In this document: positions 14,774-15,240 of the stretch, piece by piece | How the letters are laid out: each line of letters opens with the position of its first letter | Numbering within the stretch: the stretch's first letter is position 1 | Source: JAAYYM01 sp964631375 | GTDB lineage: Bacteria; Bacillota; Clostridia; Lachnospirales; Lachnospiraceae | Direction: 5' to 3' | DNA: 15,240 bases | Assembly: GCA_964631375.1 (NCBI GenBank) | Contig: CAZVYQ010000055.1 | Span: forward strand, 1 to 15,240 | Notes under the pieces: model-generated | Seen by the model: only the letters and a program-made list of their open reading frames with translations | Databases searched by the model: none | What the model was told of the DNA's origin: nothing | Translations under genes and position numbers: made by a program

Positions 14774-15240
14774 CAGACTTCCTCCTTTCGATTCACAACC
14801 TTTGATACAATTCCGCTTACTATCAATATAATAACAAATAATGCATAAGAAATCGCCGCACCATATCCCATTTTAGTTGAACTTTTAAATGACTGATCGA
14901 AGAAATACATCATCGCCGTCAAACAAGATCTTTCTGGGCCTCCCAGCACCGAATTTGCCGCGCTGTTACTGAATAAGAGATATGGCTCATCAAAGAGTTG
15001 AAATCCGCTGATAATGCTGGTCAGTACCAAAAAAACCGTAATAGGTCTCAAATGTGGCACAGTAATCTTCCAAAACACCTGCCACCTGTTTGCTCCATCA
15101 ACCATCGCGGCTTCTGTAATGTCCTCCGGTACAGTCGAAAGCGCCGCAAGATAGATCAAAAGATAATAACCAAGATTCTTCCAGACAATCAAAAAAATCA
15201 CAACAAATCGTGCTGTAGCCGCACCGCCAAGCCAATTTAT
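14773..15240 (-). CDS. CUT1-family sugar ABC transporter permease (MalF/LacF type), 5' end outside window
   Basis: The C-terminal 155 residues of a permease whose frame runs open through the right edge: the codons before 15201 read INWLGGAATARFV and continue the family pattern, so the true start lies outside. The conserved stretch VWKNLGYYLLIYLAALSTVP leads into the EAA loop EDITEAAMVDGANRWQVFWKITVPHLRP. At least three membrane segments are visible. It pairs with the MalG-type permease directly downstream, with a 1-bp overlap of stop and start. The likely cargo is a galactose-containing oligosaccharide, judged only from the coupled galactosidases. Confidence 0.93.
   Translation of the reverse strand: MNWLGGAATARFVVIFLIVWKNLGYYLLIYLAALSTVPEDITEAAMVDGANRWQVFWKITVPHLRPITVFLVLTSIISGFQLFDEPYLLFSNSAANSVLGGPERSCLTAMMYFFDQSFKSSTKMGYGAAISYALFVIILIVSGIVSKVVNRKEEV

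Noticed and set aside
1..15240. Mobile elements, CRISPR, tRNA or rRNA
   Set aside because: No transposase or integrase-like protein, no regularly spaced repeat array and no cloverleaf or rRNA sequence was seen on either strand.

Overview
The window is AT-rich, with strong AGGAGG-type ribosome-binding sites and compact translationally coupled operons. Its proteins have a typical low-G+C Firmicutes character: a lipoprotein-type solute-binding protein, GH42/GH35 beta-galactosidases and a TPR protein of the DUF5107 type. This suggests a gut-associated Clostridia member, most likely Lachnospiraceae. That assignment is an inference from style; there is no rRNA or other marker here. All recognisable genes concern uptake and processing of galactose- or arabinose-type sugars. 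There is no sign of phage, transposon, CRISPR or tRNA.

Layout. (1) Bases 1-175 hold a small tandem repeat and a hairpin terminator. (2) 176-3454 (-) encodes a 1092-residue cytoplasmic protein: a DUF5107-type mutarotase-like domain followed by many TPRs. (3) 3455-3681 is a divergent promoter region, followed by an AraC-family regulator (3682-4527, +). (4) A strong two-way terminator (4545-4580) separates the regulator from a three-gene sugar ABC operon on the minus strand, in the order ATPase (8293-6785), permease (6792-5797), AraF-like binding lipoprotein (5672-4608). (5) 8294-8496 is a second divergent promoter region, leading rightward to an aldose 1-epimerase (8497-9606, +). (6) Converging on the epimerase, with a 31-bp 3' overlap, is a tightly coupled minus-strand operon that enters from beyond the right edge: two CUT1 permeases (partial 15240-14773, then 14773-13958), a GH42 beta-galactosidase (13954-11903) and a GH35-type beta-galactosidase (11903-9576).

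How it fits together. The CUT1 permeases probably import galactosides, which the two signal-less galactosidases cut in the cytoplasm. The AraF-like CUT2 transporter imports a free monosaccharide, and the epimerase interconverts its anomers. No kinase, isomerase or Leloir-pathway gene lies in the window, so downstream metabolism must be elsewhere.

The most informative non-coding signal is a matched pair of AraC-type operators. Both divergent regions contain two TTGC half-sites in direct repeat, exactly 21 bp apart, with a shared exact 15-mer at the distal half. Each operator sits just upstream of a good -10 box with a poor -35 on the minus strand. This ties the uncharacterised DUF5107-TPR gene to the transporter and epimerase as one probable regulon of the neighbouring AraC protein. 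A second notable element is a structured RNA, possibly a pseudoknot, between the permease and the binding-protein gene.
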